From positions 10,445 to 74,444 of the forward strand of contig DBXS01000033.1 of assembly GCA_002310055.1 (NCBI GenBank): a stretch of DNA of 64,000 nt, given 5' to 3'. The notes below the pieces were generated by a model that had not been told where the DNA came from, did not search any database, and worked only from the letters and a program-made list of their open reading frames with translations. Shown piece after piece: positions 36,238 to 45,497 of this stretch (the stretch's first letter is position 1; each line of letters starts with the position of its first letter). This DNA is from Clostridiales bacterium UBA1206 (lineage in GTDB: Bacteria; Bacillota; Clostridia; Oscillospirales; CAG-382). The translations under genes and the position numbers were made by a program.

Positions 36238-38814
36238 ATGAAAAACGTTTCCGCAATGAACGACGCAACGCTCGTTGAACTTACTCTTATAGGGAACGAT
36301 TCGGCTTATGAAGAGCTTGTGAAACGGCATGAAAAAGCGGTCAAAGGCACCGCGTACAAAGTCACCGGAAATGCGTTTTCCGCCGAGGACGCTTCGCAGG
36401 ACGCCTTTGTTTCGGCGTGGATGAATCTTTCTGCGCTGCGCGATCCTTCGCGGTTCAGACCGTGGGTATGTTCCATAGCAAAAAACTGCGCAAGGAGAGT
36501 TGTGGAAAACTATCACGCCGCCATCCCCGATATCAGTCTTTCTTTACTTGAAGACGCCGATCCCGAAAGTATCGATCGCGTCGCTTTTGAAAACGAGCAG
36601 AGCGCGTATTCCGATCTTCACGAAGCCGTCGAAGCGCTGGGCGGCAAGATCAGGGAGACCGTAAAGCTCCATTATTTCGAAGGTTTGTCTGTCGCCGAAA
36701 TAGCCGCAAAACTGTCTCTTCCGGAAGGGACCGTTAAATGGCGGCTGAGCGAAGGGAGAAAACGACTTAGAAAGGGTTACGGTATTATGGAAAAAGAATA
36801 CGACGAAAACGAGAAAATGGTGCGCAAAGTTATGCGCCAAATCGAACGTCTCAAACTGTGGCGGCTCAAAAACGATCGCTCCGGCTTTGAAGAGGAATTC
36901 AAAGAAGTCCTCGCAAGCGCGGAAGCGCTTGAGGATTCAAAAGAAAAGAGCCGCGCGCTTTCGGACGTGCTGATGATGGGATATTGGTGGATCCCGGGAA
37001 CCAGAAACGACGAAACGCTGGCAAGAATAAAGAAACACGCCGAAGAAAGCCGCAACGACGACGTTATGATGGAAGTACTCGGTGGTGAAGCCGAGAATAA
37101 GAGCCCGCAAGAGATCATAGATCTTATAAAAGAAAAACAGATCCCCTACGTACAGGGATTGGGGATGAAGAAAACGCTGGGATATCTGCATTTTTGGCTG
37201 GGCGTCAAGCTGTTCGACGTTGGACGTTATGAAGAGGGTATCGAAAGCTATAAAGCGGTGCTATCCGTGCTTGGACCGACTGACGTTTATTACGCCAACG
37301 CTATCGCTGCAATACGTATAGAAGAAAAAGTGCGCGAAAAAGGGCTGAGCAGAAACGATGATTCTCTGGCGTTCAGCGCGTGCGGAGACGAATACCGCAG
37401 CATAGACGGAAAGCTCTGGTTCTGGCAGGAGCCGGGCTACAGCCGCGGCAGCCTGTGGTCTGCGAGCGAGCCGGGAGTATACTTTGCAAGTCTGTGCGAT
37501 AGCCTTATTATCGAACCCGAAATGAAGGCGGGCGACGTCAAGACCGCGTCAGACGGCATAACAAAGCTCGTTTGCAAAAGCACAAACGCTGCCGTATCCA
37601 CTCCTGCCGGAGTTTTTGAAAACTGCAGCGTCTTTGCCGTCAGCGAGAACGAAAAGTTTTTCGAAACGGCGTTTTGTCCGGGCGTGGGTATGGTATATCA
37701 AAAGATCACGAACACCATCGTGAACGAGCATTTCCTTAAGAAATATCATATAGAAGGCGGTTCGGGCCTGCTGCCGCTCGCCGCGGGCAACCGTTGGGAA
37801 TACATCGCAAAAAATGCGTTCATAGCGGGCGAATTCGAAGATATATTGGAAATCACAGGTGCAGAGGACGGCAAGGCGGTCGCCGCTGCGTACGGATTCT
37901 CGCATCGCACCGGTTACGATGAGACTGCGTGGGCGGGCAATATGCTTAACGCGCGTCAGAATTACGCCGTGTGCGAAAACGGAAAAGAACGTCTTGTAGA
38001 TATGAGGGAATGCTTTGCAAAGGCGTTGCCGCTCGCAAAGACCAAACGCGAAAAGACGCATACCCGTATAGCCGCCGGCGTTATGGAACGCATATTGAAT
38101 ACCGATCCCGAGTTCAATCCCGAATACGCCGAATGCGGACGCTGGAATTTCTTCCAAAGACATTTCGCCCGGCGCGAAGACGGCAGGACTGTGATCTGCG
38201 AAGATGAACGTATGTTTTCATTTGAATGGAAAAATATGGGCGGCAATATGGGCGAAAACGGCGTGGGGAAACGGCTGCTTTATAATATGCTGTACGGTAT
38301 CGTTCAGGACGCTGCGGACTGTATGTGGTCGGATAAATGGACGCCCGGATACACGGAAAAACGTGATGTCGCGATTTATAACAACGTCTGCAAGCTCGAG
38401 CTCACGGTGCTCGGCGAAGAGCGCGTGGAGACTCCCGCGGGGACTTTTGAAAACTGCCGGCACGTCGTTATGGAGCTGAGCAATTTACCCGCCGGATTGA
38501 GTTATCGCTCGGGACGTATGGAATGCTGGTACGCTCCGGGCGTGGGGATCGTAATGTTCAGCCGTCCTTTGAACAACGGCGGTACCGATAACGTGAGCAA
38601 CGTCTGGTATCTTACGGCGTACGAAGGCACGGGAGACGGATATTTCCCGATCAAAGACGGTCTCTTCCGCCGGTACGAACCAGAATACACCGAAGGCTGG
38701 AACGGCAGAGTGGAATATACTTATGTCGAAGACGAAAACGGCGTAGTCATATTCTTTGACCAGCTGGGAACGCAGGACCGCGCCTCGTATGAAGCGGGGC
38801 TGAAAACTGAATAA
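36238..38814 (+). CDS. ECF-type sigma-70 factor fused to a large C-terminal region with two TPAG-FENC/PGVG repeats
   Basis: An 858-residue protein. Residues about 20-87 form sigma region 2 (DSAYEELVKRHEKAV, DASQDAFVSAW, FRPWVCSIAKN) and about 125-180 region 4, with helix-turn-helix LSVAEIAAKLSLPEGTVKWRL. A long tail follows with no transmembrane helix: a helical TPR-like part (about 200-375), then two related blocks. The blocks carry TPAGVFENC at about 454 with CPGVGMV at about 480, and TPAGTFENC at about 730 with YAPGVGIV at about 765. Each comes after an N-R-W-E-Y or similar aromatic strand. Such blocks usually occur in secreted or lipoproteins. It stands alone with no anti-sigma gene beside it. 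AGAAAGG lies 7 nt before the ATG at 36238, so I do not use the upstream GTG at 36193. The tail may sense a ligand and gate the sigma part, which is inference. Confidence 0.88.
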   Translation: MKNVSAMNDATLVELTLIGNDSAYEELVKRHEKAVKGTAYKVTGNAFSAEDASQDAFVSAWMNLSALRDPSRFRPWVCSIAKNCARRVVENYHAAIPDISLSLLEDADPESIDRVAFENEQSAYSDLHEAVEALGGKIRETVKLHYFEGLSVAEIAAKLSLPEGTVKWRLSEGRKRLRKGYGIMEKEYDENEKMVRKVMRQIERLKLWRLKNDRSGFEEEFKEVLASAEALEDSKEKSRALSDVLMMGYWWIPGTRNDETLARIKKHAEESRNDDVMMEVLGGEAENKSPQEIIDLIKEKQIPYVQGLGMKKTLGYLHFWLGVKLFDVGRYEEGIESYKAVLSVLGPTDVYYANAIAAIRIEEKVREKGLSRNDDSLAFSACGDEYRSIDGKLWFWQEPGYSRGSLWSASEPGVYFASLCDSLIIEPEMKAGDVKTASDGITKLVCKSTNAAVSTPAGVFENCSVFAVSENEKFFETAFCPGVGMVYQKITNTIVNEHFLKKYHIEGGSGLLPLAAGNRWEYIAKNAFIAGEFEDILEITGAEDGKAVAAAYGFSHRTGYDETAWAGNMLNARQNYAVCENGKERLVDMRECFAKALPLAKTKREKTHTRIAAGVMERILNTDPEFNPEYAECGRWNFFQRHFARREDGRTVICEDERMFSFEWKNMGGNMGENGVGKRLLYNMLYGIVQDAADCMWSDKWTPGYTEKRDVAIYNNVCKLELTVLGEERVETPAGTFENCRHVVMELSNLPAGLSYRSGRMECWYAPGVGIVMFSRPLNNGGTDNVSNVWYLTAYEGTGDGYFPIKDGLFRRYEPEYTEGWNGRVEYTYVEDENGVVIFFDQLGTQDRASYEAGLKTE

Positions 38815-38821
38815 GCAAACG

Positions 38822-38861
38822 AAAAAGTGCCGGAACCATTACGGGTTCCGGCACTTTTTTT
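38822..38861. terminator. Bidirectional terminator between sigma factor gene and tex
   Basis: An 11-bp perfect stem (38827-38837 with 38844-38854) and an ATTACG loop, with A5 on the left and T7 on the right, so it works for both convergent genes. Confidence 0.93.
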
Positions 38862-38872
38862 CCGATAACAGT

Positions 38873-41026
38873 TTATTTCGGCTTTTTCATGGTAAGCGAG
38901 ATGCGGCCCTTTTGAGTATCCACGGCAAGCACCCAGACGGTGACGATATCGCCGACCTTGAGCACTTCGGACGGATGCTTGATATATCTGTCCGAGATCT
39001 GCGTGACGTGAACGAGTCCGTCCTGATGCACGCCTATATCCACGAACGCGCCGAAATCTATGACGTTCCTCACGGTGCCCTTCATTTCCATGCCGGGCTT
39101 CAGGTCTTCAATGCCCATGACGTCGGTGCGGAGCATGGGCGGCGGCAGCTCGTCGCGCGGGTCGCGCGCGGGGCGTTCCAGTTCCTTGACAATATCTATC
39201 AGCGTGGGTTCGCCTATGCCCAGTTCATTGGCGAGCGCCGAAGTGCCGTCGGTGGAAACGCGTTCCGAAAGTCCGCTTATCCTGCCCTGCGCCACGTCGG
39301 AATCGGTATAGGAATAATGCTTTAACAGCGCCTCGGCGGCTTCGTAGCTTTCGGGGTGGACGGCGGTGCGGTCGAGCACGTTCCTGCCGTCGGTCACGCG
39401 CAAGAACCCGGCGCACTGTTCAAACGCCTTGGGCCCCAGTTTGGGCACCTTTTTGAGCTGCGCGCGGGATATGAACTTGCCGTTTTCTTCGCGGTAGGCG
39501 ACGATATTCTTGGCTATGGCGCTGTTTATTCCGGCTATTCGCGCAAGCAGCGGCGCGGACGCGGTGTTGAGGTCGGCGCCCACCGAGTTCACGCAGTCTT
39601 CCACCACGCCGTCGAGCGCTTCGCCCAGCTGTTTTTCGGGCATGTCGTGCTGATACTGACCCACGCCTATGGCTTTGGGATCTATCTTCACAAGTTCCGC
39701 GAGCGGATCCTGCAGGCGTCTTGCAATAGACACCGCCGAACGCTGAGTGACGTCGAAATCCGGGAATTCCTGCTGCGCAAGCTTGGAAGCCGAATAAACG
39801 CTTGCGCCGGCTTCGCTGACCACCATGTACGAAACGCCTTTGGCGTTCATTTCCTTAAGCAGCTCGGCGGTGAACGTCTCGGTCTCGTGCGAGGCGGTGC
39901 CGTTGCCTATCGCTATGCAGGTCACGCCGTATTTCTGTATGAAAGTCTTTATCTTCGCTTTGGCTTCGGGTATCCTGTTGTGAGGCGGAACGGGGTAGAT
40001 GACGCCGGTGTCGAGCACTTTTCCGGTGCCGTCCACCACGGCGACCTTGCATCCGGTGCGGTAGCCCGGGTCGAGTCCTATGGTAACGGCGTTGCGGACC
40101 GGCGGCTGCATTAGCAGGTGGCGCGTGTTTTCGGCGAACACCTTTATTGCGTCGGTGCTGGCTTTGTCGGTGAGCTCGTTGCGTATATCGCGCTCTATGG
40201 AAGGGAATATGAGGCGGTCATAAGCGTCGTCCGCGGCCCGGAGCACCAGCTGACCGGTCTCGCCGTTGTTCTTCACGTGGATGGAAGCGAGTATGCGCAT
40301 AGCCATATTGCGGTCGAATTCCACGGTTATTTTAAGGAATTCCTCTTTCTCGCCCCGGTTCATGGCGAGCACGCGGTGGCCGGGGACCTTGTTCAGCTTT
40401 TCAACTTTGTCGGCGTACATTCCGTAAACGCCCAGGTCGTCCTTTGCGCCGGCTGAACGTATGCTGCCGTTCTGCATACAGACGTAGCGTATGCGCTTTC
40501 TGCCTTCGGCGTCGTCGGAAATCGTTTCGGCGATGATATCCAGAGCGCCCTGCAGCGCGTCCTCCGCGGAAGCCACGCCCTTTTCTTCGTTTGTATACTG
40601 CTCGGCGATCTTGAGCACGCCGGTCGTCTTTTCGTCCTGCGCATAGATCAAAAGCGCAAGCGGCTCCAGCCCTTTTTCCTTTGCCACCGAAGCGCGCGTG
40701 CGGCGCTTGGGGCGGAACGGGCGGTAGATGTCTTCTATTTCGGTCAGCGTTTCGGCGGCGTCCAGCGCGGCGGAAATCTCGTCGGTCATTTTTTCCTGCT
40801 CGGTTATGGAAGCGCGCACCTTTTCGCGCTGTTCGTCGAGCGAACGCAAATACGCCAGCCGCTCGCTCAGGTTGCGCAGAACTTCGTCGTCGAGCGAGCC
40901 GGTCATTTCCTTGCGGTAGCGCGCTATGAACGGCACCGTGTTGCCTTCGTCGAGCAGCTTCACCGCCGCTTCGGTCTGACTTTGTCTTATGCGAAGTTCC
41001 TGTGTGAGTTTTGCAATAATGTCCAT
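38873..41026 (-). CDS. tex: Tex family transcription accessory protein
   Basis: A 717-residue RNA-binding protein with the Tex layout. It has an N-terminal helical part, a YqgF-like RNase H fold (GLDPGYRTGCKVAVVD, about 320-335), a helix-hairpin-helix region (SRAQLKKVPKLGPKAFEQ, about 495-512) and a C-terminal S1 domain (about 645-717, MKGTVRNVIDFGAFVDIGV). Its cellular role is loosely tied to transcription. It follows the hexosaminidase gene by 13 bp on the same strand, so it may be co-transcribed with it, an odd partner. Its end meets the shared terminator. Confidence 0.95.
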   Translation of the reverse strand: MDIIAKLTQELRIRQSQTEAAVKLLDEGNTVPFIARYRKEMTGSLDDEVLRNLSERLAYLRSLDEQREKVRASITEQEKMTDEISAALDAAETLTEIEDIYRPFRPKRRTRASVAKEKGLEPLALLIYAQDEKTTGVLKIAEQYTNEEKGVASAEDALQGALDIIAETISDDAEGRKRIRYVCMQNGSIRSAGAKDDLGVYGMYADKVEKLNKVPGHRVLAMNRGEKEEFLKITVEFDRNMAMRILASIHVKNNGETGQLVLRAADDAYDRLIFPSIERDIRNELTDKASTDAIKVFAENTRHLLMQPPVRNAVTIGLDPGYRTGCKVAVVDGTGKVLDTGVIYPVPPHNRIPEAKAKIKTFIQKYGVTCIAIGNGTASHETETFTAELLKEMNAKGVSYMVVSEAGASVYSASKLAQQEFPDFDVTQRSAVSIARRLQDPLAELVKIDPKAIGVGQYQHDMPEKQLGEALDGVVEDCVNSVGADLNTASAPLLARIAGINSAIAKNIVAYREENGKFISRAQLKKVPKLGPKAFEQCAGFLRVTDGRNVLDRTAVHPESYEAAEALLKHYSYTDSDVAQGRISGLSERVSTDGTSALANELGIGEPTLIDIVKELERPARDPRDELPPPMLRTDVMGIEDLKPGMEMKGTVRNVIDFGAFVDIGVHQDGLVHVTQISDRYIKHPSEVLKVGDIVTVWVLAVDTQKGRISLTMKKPK

Positions 41027-41039
41027 GGTCTGTCTCCGT

Positions 41040-43751
41040 TTATTTCTTCTTTTTCTTTTTGAAAATCAATGCGCACGCCGCCGCGCATATCGCCGCCGCG
41101 GCAGCCGCTATGCCTATGATGAGTCTGGGCTTGCTTCCGCTTTCTTCCGGTGCGGCTGTTTCCTCACTCTGCTCGGGCCCGCTTTCGGCCATGCTTTCTT
41201 CGGCAGAGCTTTCTTCGGAGCTTTCCTCGCCCGGATGATTGTAAGCGTACACCATGGCTTCGAGCTCGTCGCACAACGCCTTGAGATGTATGGCGAAGAC
41301 CCGTTCGCCGGCGAGATACCGTTTTATGGCGCGGATCTTCAGATTGATCTCCGTGTCGCCGCACTGTTCGGCGGCTTCCAGCACCGGCGTATAATCGAAA
41401 GCGACCTTGTAGACTTCGAATTCGCTGATGCCGCCGCTGTAATAGGTGTTGTACTGGCTCGCGTACCAGCGCTTGAGCTGGACGTATTTGACGTAACGCG
41501 CCCTGACCGGCTTGAATTCCACGGTCTCGGTCACGCGCCGGCCTTCTTCTTTTCCGCTCGCTTCAAAGACTTTTTCAAAGTTTTCGCCGTCTTCCGAAAC
41601 ATATAGCTCGAACGCCTGCACGGATTCGAAATAGTGTATGATTATTTTTGAAATATCGTAAACGTCGGCGAGATCGACGACCATCCACTGGGTATCTTTC
41701 GACCTGTCGAACGAAAGGCGCGTGTTCATATCGCCGTCGACCGCCATCGGTTCGTTCAGCCGTCCGTCGTTGACTTCAAGTCCGCTTACCGTGACCTTTT
41801 TGCCCAAAGCCACGTTGCTTTCGTAAAGCAGATCGTTGAGCGATCCGCCCTCGGGTGCGAGAGTCAGATTTTCAACAACGCAGTTTTCGCCGCCGATTCT
41901 TTCGAGCGGGAGCACGAACGACGAACTGTATTCCGCGGCTTTTCCGCCGGAAGCCAGCACGGGTTCGGAGACCCACTTGCCGTCGACTATCAGCACGGTC
42001 GAAGTCCTGTCGCCGTAAAGCCTGATATTGGTCTTTTCGCCCAAAGTCACGCCTCTGTCGAAGATATACGTCACGCCGCCGCGTTCAAAGCTCAGTTTGC
42101 CCGCCGCGTTGACGAACAGTTTTCCGTCTTTGCCTTCGGTTATCACGGCGCCTTTTTTGGTCACGGTCACGTCGGCGCTCATATAATACGGCCAGCCGTA
42201 CGATATCGCTTTGCCTTCTTCGAGAGCTTTCGTCACATCGGCGTCGATCGCGTATTTGCGCCGCGCGGGGTCTGCGTTGCCGCCGCGGACCGATAATTTT
42301 TCAAAGCGCGAAATAAAGTTTTTGGCGCTTATCTTCGCGGTCTTGCTTCCGGTCCAGGTCTTTTCCGCCACAAGGCAGACCTGATAGCGGAGCCGGTCGA
42401 AAATCTCGAACACCGAAAAACCAGTCGAAGGTCTGACAAGATCGTTCCAAAGCGCAAAGCACGCGCCAAGCAGCTGTTTGTCGTTTTCGGCGACTTTTTT
42501 GCCGTTGTAGATGCCAAGGATATTCACGAACCACTTTGAATAAAGGTTGTTAAGATCGAAATAATCGGCGAATCCGTTTCCTCCCGGAACGCAGTAGAGT
42601 ATGGGCCCGCAGGTGTTTATAATGTCGTAGCCCATATCCCACAGAACTTTGTGGTCCGAAAGTTCCACCGCCCAGTAGTTGCACTGCGAATCGCCCGAAA
42701 CGGGCGTGCTGCCGTTGAAGCCCTTGCCGCCGAACGAACCCCAGAACCGGGTCGTATACCCGCGCGAACGCAGGTGTTTCATCAGCGCGTCGGTGTAGGC
42801 GCGCATCTCCTCGTTGTGGCCGGCGGGGTATTCGTCGGTGCCGAAATGGACCGTGTCGCCTATGAACACGGGCTCTTCGCCGGCGACGTATTCGTCCCAC
42901 AGATCGCAGACGAATTTCAGCGTTTCGGGCTTGCTTATGTCAAGATGCGAATCGTCGAGCATTAGCTCGGGGACGGCTTTTTTAAAGCATTTGCTGTGCG
43001 CCGGAGTGTCTATCTCGGTGACGACGCTCACGCCGTATTCCCGCATGCGAAGCTGATATTCGCGGTAATCCTTTTTGCTGTAATGGTCTTCGGCGGTCAG
43101 CCCCGGTACGTCGCTTTCAAGACGGAAATAACCGTTGCCGTCGGACGAGTTGTCGTTTATATGCAGATGTATCTCGTTGAGCTTGAACCACGCAAAGTAT
43201 TTGGTTATCTCCTCCACGTAATCGAGCGGTATCCAGGTGCGCGCCACGTCTATCATACCCGAGCGCAGTCTGTACTGCGGCACGTCGCGGACGTATCCGC
43301 AGGGCATATACCCGTCGTGGTAACAGGACTGTATCAGCGTGATGACGCCGTACAGCAGCGATATCTCTGTCGTGCCGCTTATGATCACGTTCGTTTCGGT
43401 CGCTTCAAGCGTATAGCCTTCGCCGCCAAGCGACGTGTCCGAAGAATGCGCAAGCACGATGTCGCCCGTGCGCGCTTCGCCCGCGGCAAAATCCACGCTT
43501 ATAAACAGCATATCGTCAAAATAGCCGCGGATTATGTCTTTCTTCGCTTCCGAAAGCTCGGCGCCTTCGCTTAGAACGATGCGCGCGCCGTCTTTTACGG
43601 TGAACGTTCCTTCTCCGCCGGTCCATTCGGTCACCGCGGGGATGACGTTGGGAGCGGGATTCGCCGTTCCGGCCGCCGAAGCGGGGACGGCGGGCAGGAC
43701 CGCCGCAAAAAACAGCGAAGACGCGAGCATGAACGCTATATGTTTTTTCAT
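41040..43751 (-). CDS. Membrane-anchored family 20 beta-N-acetylhexosaminidase
   Basis: A 903-residue exported enzyme that cleaves terminal N-acetylglucosamine or galactosamine from glycans. Signal peptide at about 1-27. The GH20b non-catalytic domain is at about 35-155, then the GH20 barrel with NEIHLHINDN (about 192-201), TEIDTPAHS and the catalytic Asp-Glu pair at about 306-307 in HFGTDEY. A probable F5/8-type carbohydrate-binding domain lies at about 660-800, and an acidic Ser/Glu linker and a C-terminal transmembrane helix with six Lys end the protein. It has no LPxTG, so it is tethered by the helix. Its own strong promoter is upstream. tex follows after 13 bp. Confidence 0.9.
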   Translation of the reverse strand: MKKHIAFMLASSLFFAAVLPAVPASAAGTANPAPNVIPAVTEWTGGEGTFTVKDGARIVLSEGAELSEAKKDIIRGYFDDMLFISVDFAAGEARTGDIVLAHSSDTSLGGEGYTLEATETNVIISGTTEISLLYGVITLIQSCYHDGYMPCGYVRDVPQYRLRSGMIDVARTWIPLDYVEEITKYFAWFKLNEIHLHINDNSSDGNGYFRLESDVPGLTAEDHYSKKDYREYQLRMREYGVSVVTEIDTPAHSKCFKKAVPELMLDDSHLDISKPETLKFVCDLWDEYVAGEEPVFIGDTVHFGTDEYPAGHNEEMRAYTDALMKHLRSRGYTTRFWGSFGGKGFNGSTPVSGDSQCNYWAVELSDHKVLWDMGYDIINTCGPILYCVPGGNGFADYFDLNNLYSKWFVNILGIYNGKKVAENDKQLLGACFALWNDLVRPSTGFSVFEIFDRLRYQVCLVAEKTWTGSKTAKISAKNFISRFEKLSVRGGNADPARRKYAIDADVTKALEEGKAISYGWPYYMSADVTVTKKGAVITEGKDGKLFVNAAGKLSFERGGVTYIFDRGVTLGEKTNIRLYGDRTSTVLIVDGKWVSEPVLASGGKAAEYSSSFVLPLERIGGENCVVENLTLAPEGGSLNDLLYESNVALGKKVTVSGLEVNDGRLNEPMAVDGDMNTRLSFDRSKDTQWMVVDLADVYDISKIIIHYFESVQAFELYVSEDGENFEKVFEASGKEEGRRVTETVEFKPVRARYVKYVQLKRWYASQYNTYYSGGISEFEVYKVAFDYTPVLEAAEQCGDTEINLKIRAIKRYLAGERVFAIHLKALCDELEAMVYAYNHPGEESSEESSAEESMAESGPEQSEETAAPEESGSKPRLIIGIAAAAAAICAAACALIFKKKKKK

Positions 43752-43784
43752 TGCCTTTTTACGCTCCTGAGTATATTTTTATCA

Positions 43785-43813
43785 ATTATACCATAAAAAG
43801 CGGCTCTTTGCAA
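43785..43813 (-). promoter_or_regulatory. Sigma-A promoter for the hexosaminidase-tex unit
   Basis: On the minus strand TTGCAA (43808-43813), 17-bp spacer, TATAAT (43785-43790), about 35 bp before the ATG at 43751. Confidence 0.85.
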
Positions 43814-43856
43814 GTTTTTTAACGCTTGGGTGCCGGCGTTTTTTTGCCGTAACGTC

Positions 43857-43885
43857 TTGATTTATGCGTTCGGGGGTGATATAAT
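43857..43885 (+). promoter_or_regulatory. Sigma-A promoter for alaA
   Basis: TTGATT (43857-43862), 17-bp spacer, TATAAT (43880-43885), 31 bp before the ATG at 43917. It is divergent from the hexosaminidase promoter. Confidence 0.8.
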
Positions 43886-43916
43886 AGCACAAAAGATAAC
43901 GGGGAGGAGTCCCATT

Positions 43917-45131
43917 ATGAGAGAAATAGGCAAATCGCATAAGCTCGACAACGTGTGCTACGATATCCGCGGGCCCGTGATGGACGAGGCGATCCGTATG
44001 GAATCCAACGGCATAGATATCCTAAAGCTCAATATCGGCAATCCCGCGCCGTTCGGCTTCAAAGCGCCGGACGAAGTGATAGTCGACTTCATTTACAACC
44101 TGCGCGCTTCGGAAGGTTATTCCAATTCCAAAGGGCTGTTTTCGGCGCGCAAAGCCATTATGCAGTACTGCCAGCTCAAGGGCATCCCCAACGTCACGGT
44201 CGAGGATATCTACACCGGCAACGGCGAAAGCGAACTCATCACAATGTCTATGCAGGGGCTTCTCGACGACGGCGATGAGATCCTCATCCCTATGCCGGAT
44301 TACCCGCTGTGGACGGCTTCGGTGGTGCTCGCCGGCGGCAAGGCGGTCCATTACCGCTGCGACGAGGAAAACCACTGGTATCCCGATATCGAAGACATCC
44401 GCCGCAAGGTCACGCCGCGCACCAAAGGCATAGTTGTCATCAACCCCAACAACCCCACCGGCGTGGTGTATTCCAAAGAGATACTGCTTCAGATAGTCGA
44501 TATCGCGCGCGAACACGGGCTCATCCTTTTCGCCGACGAGATCTACGACCGGCTCGTGATGGACAACATAGAATTCACTCCGCTCGCGTCGCTCGCGCCC
44601 GATCTGTTCACGGTCTGCTTCAACGGACTTTCCAAATCGCACCGCGTGGCGGGCTTCCGTTCCGGCTGGATGTGCCTCGCCGGCGACAAGACTTACGTGC
44701 GCGGATATATCGAAGGCCTCAATCTGCTCGCGGCGATGCGGCTTTGCTCCAACGTTCCGGGGCAGAGCGTCATCCAGACCGCTATCGGCGGCTATCAGTC
44801 GAGCGACGAGATGATAAAGCCCGGCGGAAGACTTTTCGAACAGCGCGAATTCATCTGCAAGGCGCTCAATTCCATACCAGGCGTTTCCGCCGTCAAACCC
44901 GACGCCGCGTTTTACGTGTTCCCTAAATTCGATACCGAAATGTACGGCATCAAGGACGACCAGGAATTCGTATTCGATCTGCTGCGCGAACAGAAACTGC
45001 TCGTGACCGCCGGCACCGGCTTCAACTGGGACAAACCCGACCATCTGCGCATAGTCTACCTTGCGCGCACCGAAACGCTCGAAGAAGCCGTAACGCGGCT
45101 CGAGACGTTCTTGAAAGAAAGAAGAAGATAA
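43917..45131 (+). CDS. alaA: Pyridoxal-phosphate aminotransferase, alanine transaminase (AlaA-like)
   Basis: A 404-residue fold-type I aminotransferase. The N-terminus KSHKLDNVCYDIRGPV and the block LKLNIGNPAPFGF closely follow the E. coli AlaA pattern, as do PDYPLWTA, NPNNPTGVVYSKE and the Schiff-base Lys in NGLSKSHRVAGFRSGWM. AlaA moves the amino group between glutamate and pyruvate. The ATG at 43917 has GGGGAGGAG before it. An in-frame extension to 43830 has no such site and is rejected. A promoter lies 31 bp upstream. Confidence 0.93.
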   Translation: MREIGKSHKLDNVCYDIRGPVMDEAIRMESNGIDILKLNIGNPAPFGFKAPDEVIVDFIYNLRASEGYSNSKGLFSARKAIMQYCQLKGIPNVTVEDIYTGNGESELITMSMQGLLDDGDEILIPMPDYPLWTASVVLAGGKAVHYRCDEENHWYPDIEDIRRKVTPRTKGIVVINPNNPTGVVYSKEILLQIVDIAREHGLILFADEIYDRLVMDNIEFTPLASLAPDLFTVCFNGLSKSHRVAGFRSGWMCLAGDKTYVRGYIEGLNLLAAMRLCSNVPGQSVIQTAIGGYQSSDEMIKPGGRLFEQREFICKALNSIPGVSAVKPDAAFYVFPKFDTEMYGIKDDQEFVFDLLREQKLLVTAGTGFNWDKPDHLRIVYLARTETLEEAVTRLETFLKERRR

Positions 45132-45145
45132 AAAGCATAAAAAAA

Positions 45146-45170
45146 CAAAGAGGCGGATACCGCCTCTTTG
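45146..45170 (-). terminator. Hairpin with T-run on the minus strand
   Basis: An 11-bp perfect stem (45146-45156 with 45160-45170) and ATA loop. The long T-run is on the minus-strand side (seven T). On the plus side only TAAACTC follows. It therefore suits a minus-strand transcript coming from 45216-45434 better than alaA, though it could still stop alaA. Confidence 0.75.
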
Positions 45171-45215
45171 TAAACTCAAAGAGCCGTCTGCCTCTCTGTA
45201 TCCGTCGTGGGGATC

Positions 45216-45434
45216 TTACGTTTTGTTTCCGTCACGCGCATCGTTTCCGCATTTTTGGGGAAAATCGCGCGCGGTGCGCAAAAAAACGCATTCCGTATCT
45301 GTCTCTGCCGCAAACAGCTCGCCGAACTCTTCGCGCACGTTCCGGGGCGTTCCCGCCCGCAGATCGAATGTGTGCGAAATCGCGCAGTATGCGGTATCGC
45401 GGCGCGTAAAGCCGCCGTCATTCAAACGTCTCAT
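45216..45434 (-). CDS. Small hypothetical protein between alaA and ruvX
   Basis: A 72-residue frame I do not recognise: MRRLNDGGFTRR at the start, an acidic middle with EEFGELFAAETDTE, and a C-terminus rich in Lys and Asp. Its support is contextual. Codon choice is like the neighbours (GCG, CGC, GAT, ACG, AAC), GGAAGGA is 8 nt before the ATG, and the only strong T-run terminator nearby points along its strand at 45146-45170. It has two Cys late in the protein (residues 49 and 62), one earlier at 17, no signal peptide and no transmembrane helix. An overlapping plus-strand frame of similar length exists in this gap but lacks a ribosome site. Confidence 0.45.
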   Translation of the reverse strand: MRRLNDGGFTRRDTAYCAISHTFDLRAGTPRNVREEFGELFAAETDTECVFLRTARDFPQKCGNDARDGNKT

Positions 45435-45497
45435 CCTAACGATCCTTCCGACGTTCTTATTATCGGCGGACGTTTCATTTTTATACGAGGTAAAAAA

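Noticed and set aside
43830..43916. N-terminal extension of alaA
   Set aside because: It spans the promoter, and GGGGAGGAG lies before the ATG at 43917.
45207..45497. N-terminal extension of ruvX
   Set aside because: The extension has no family similarity and a good ribosome site stands before ATG 45498.
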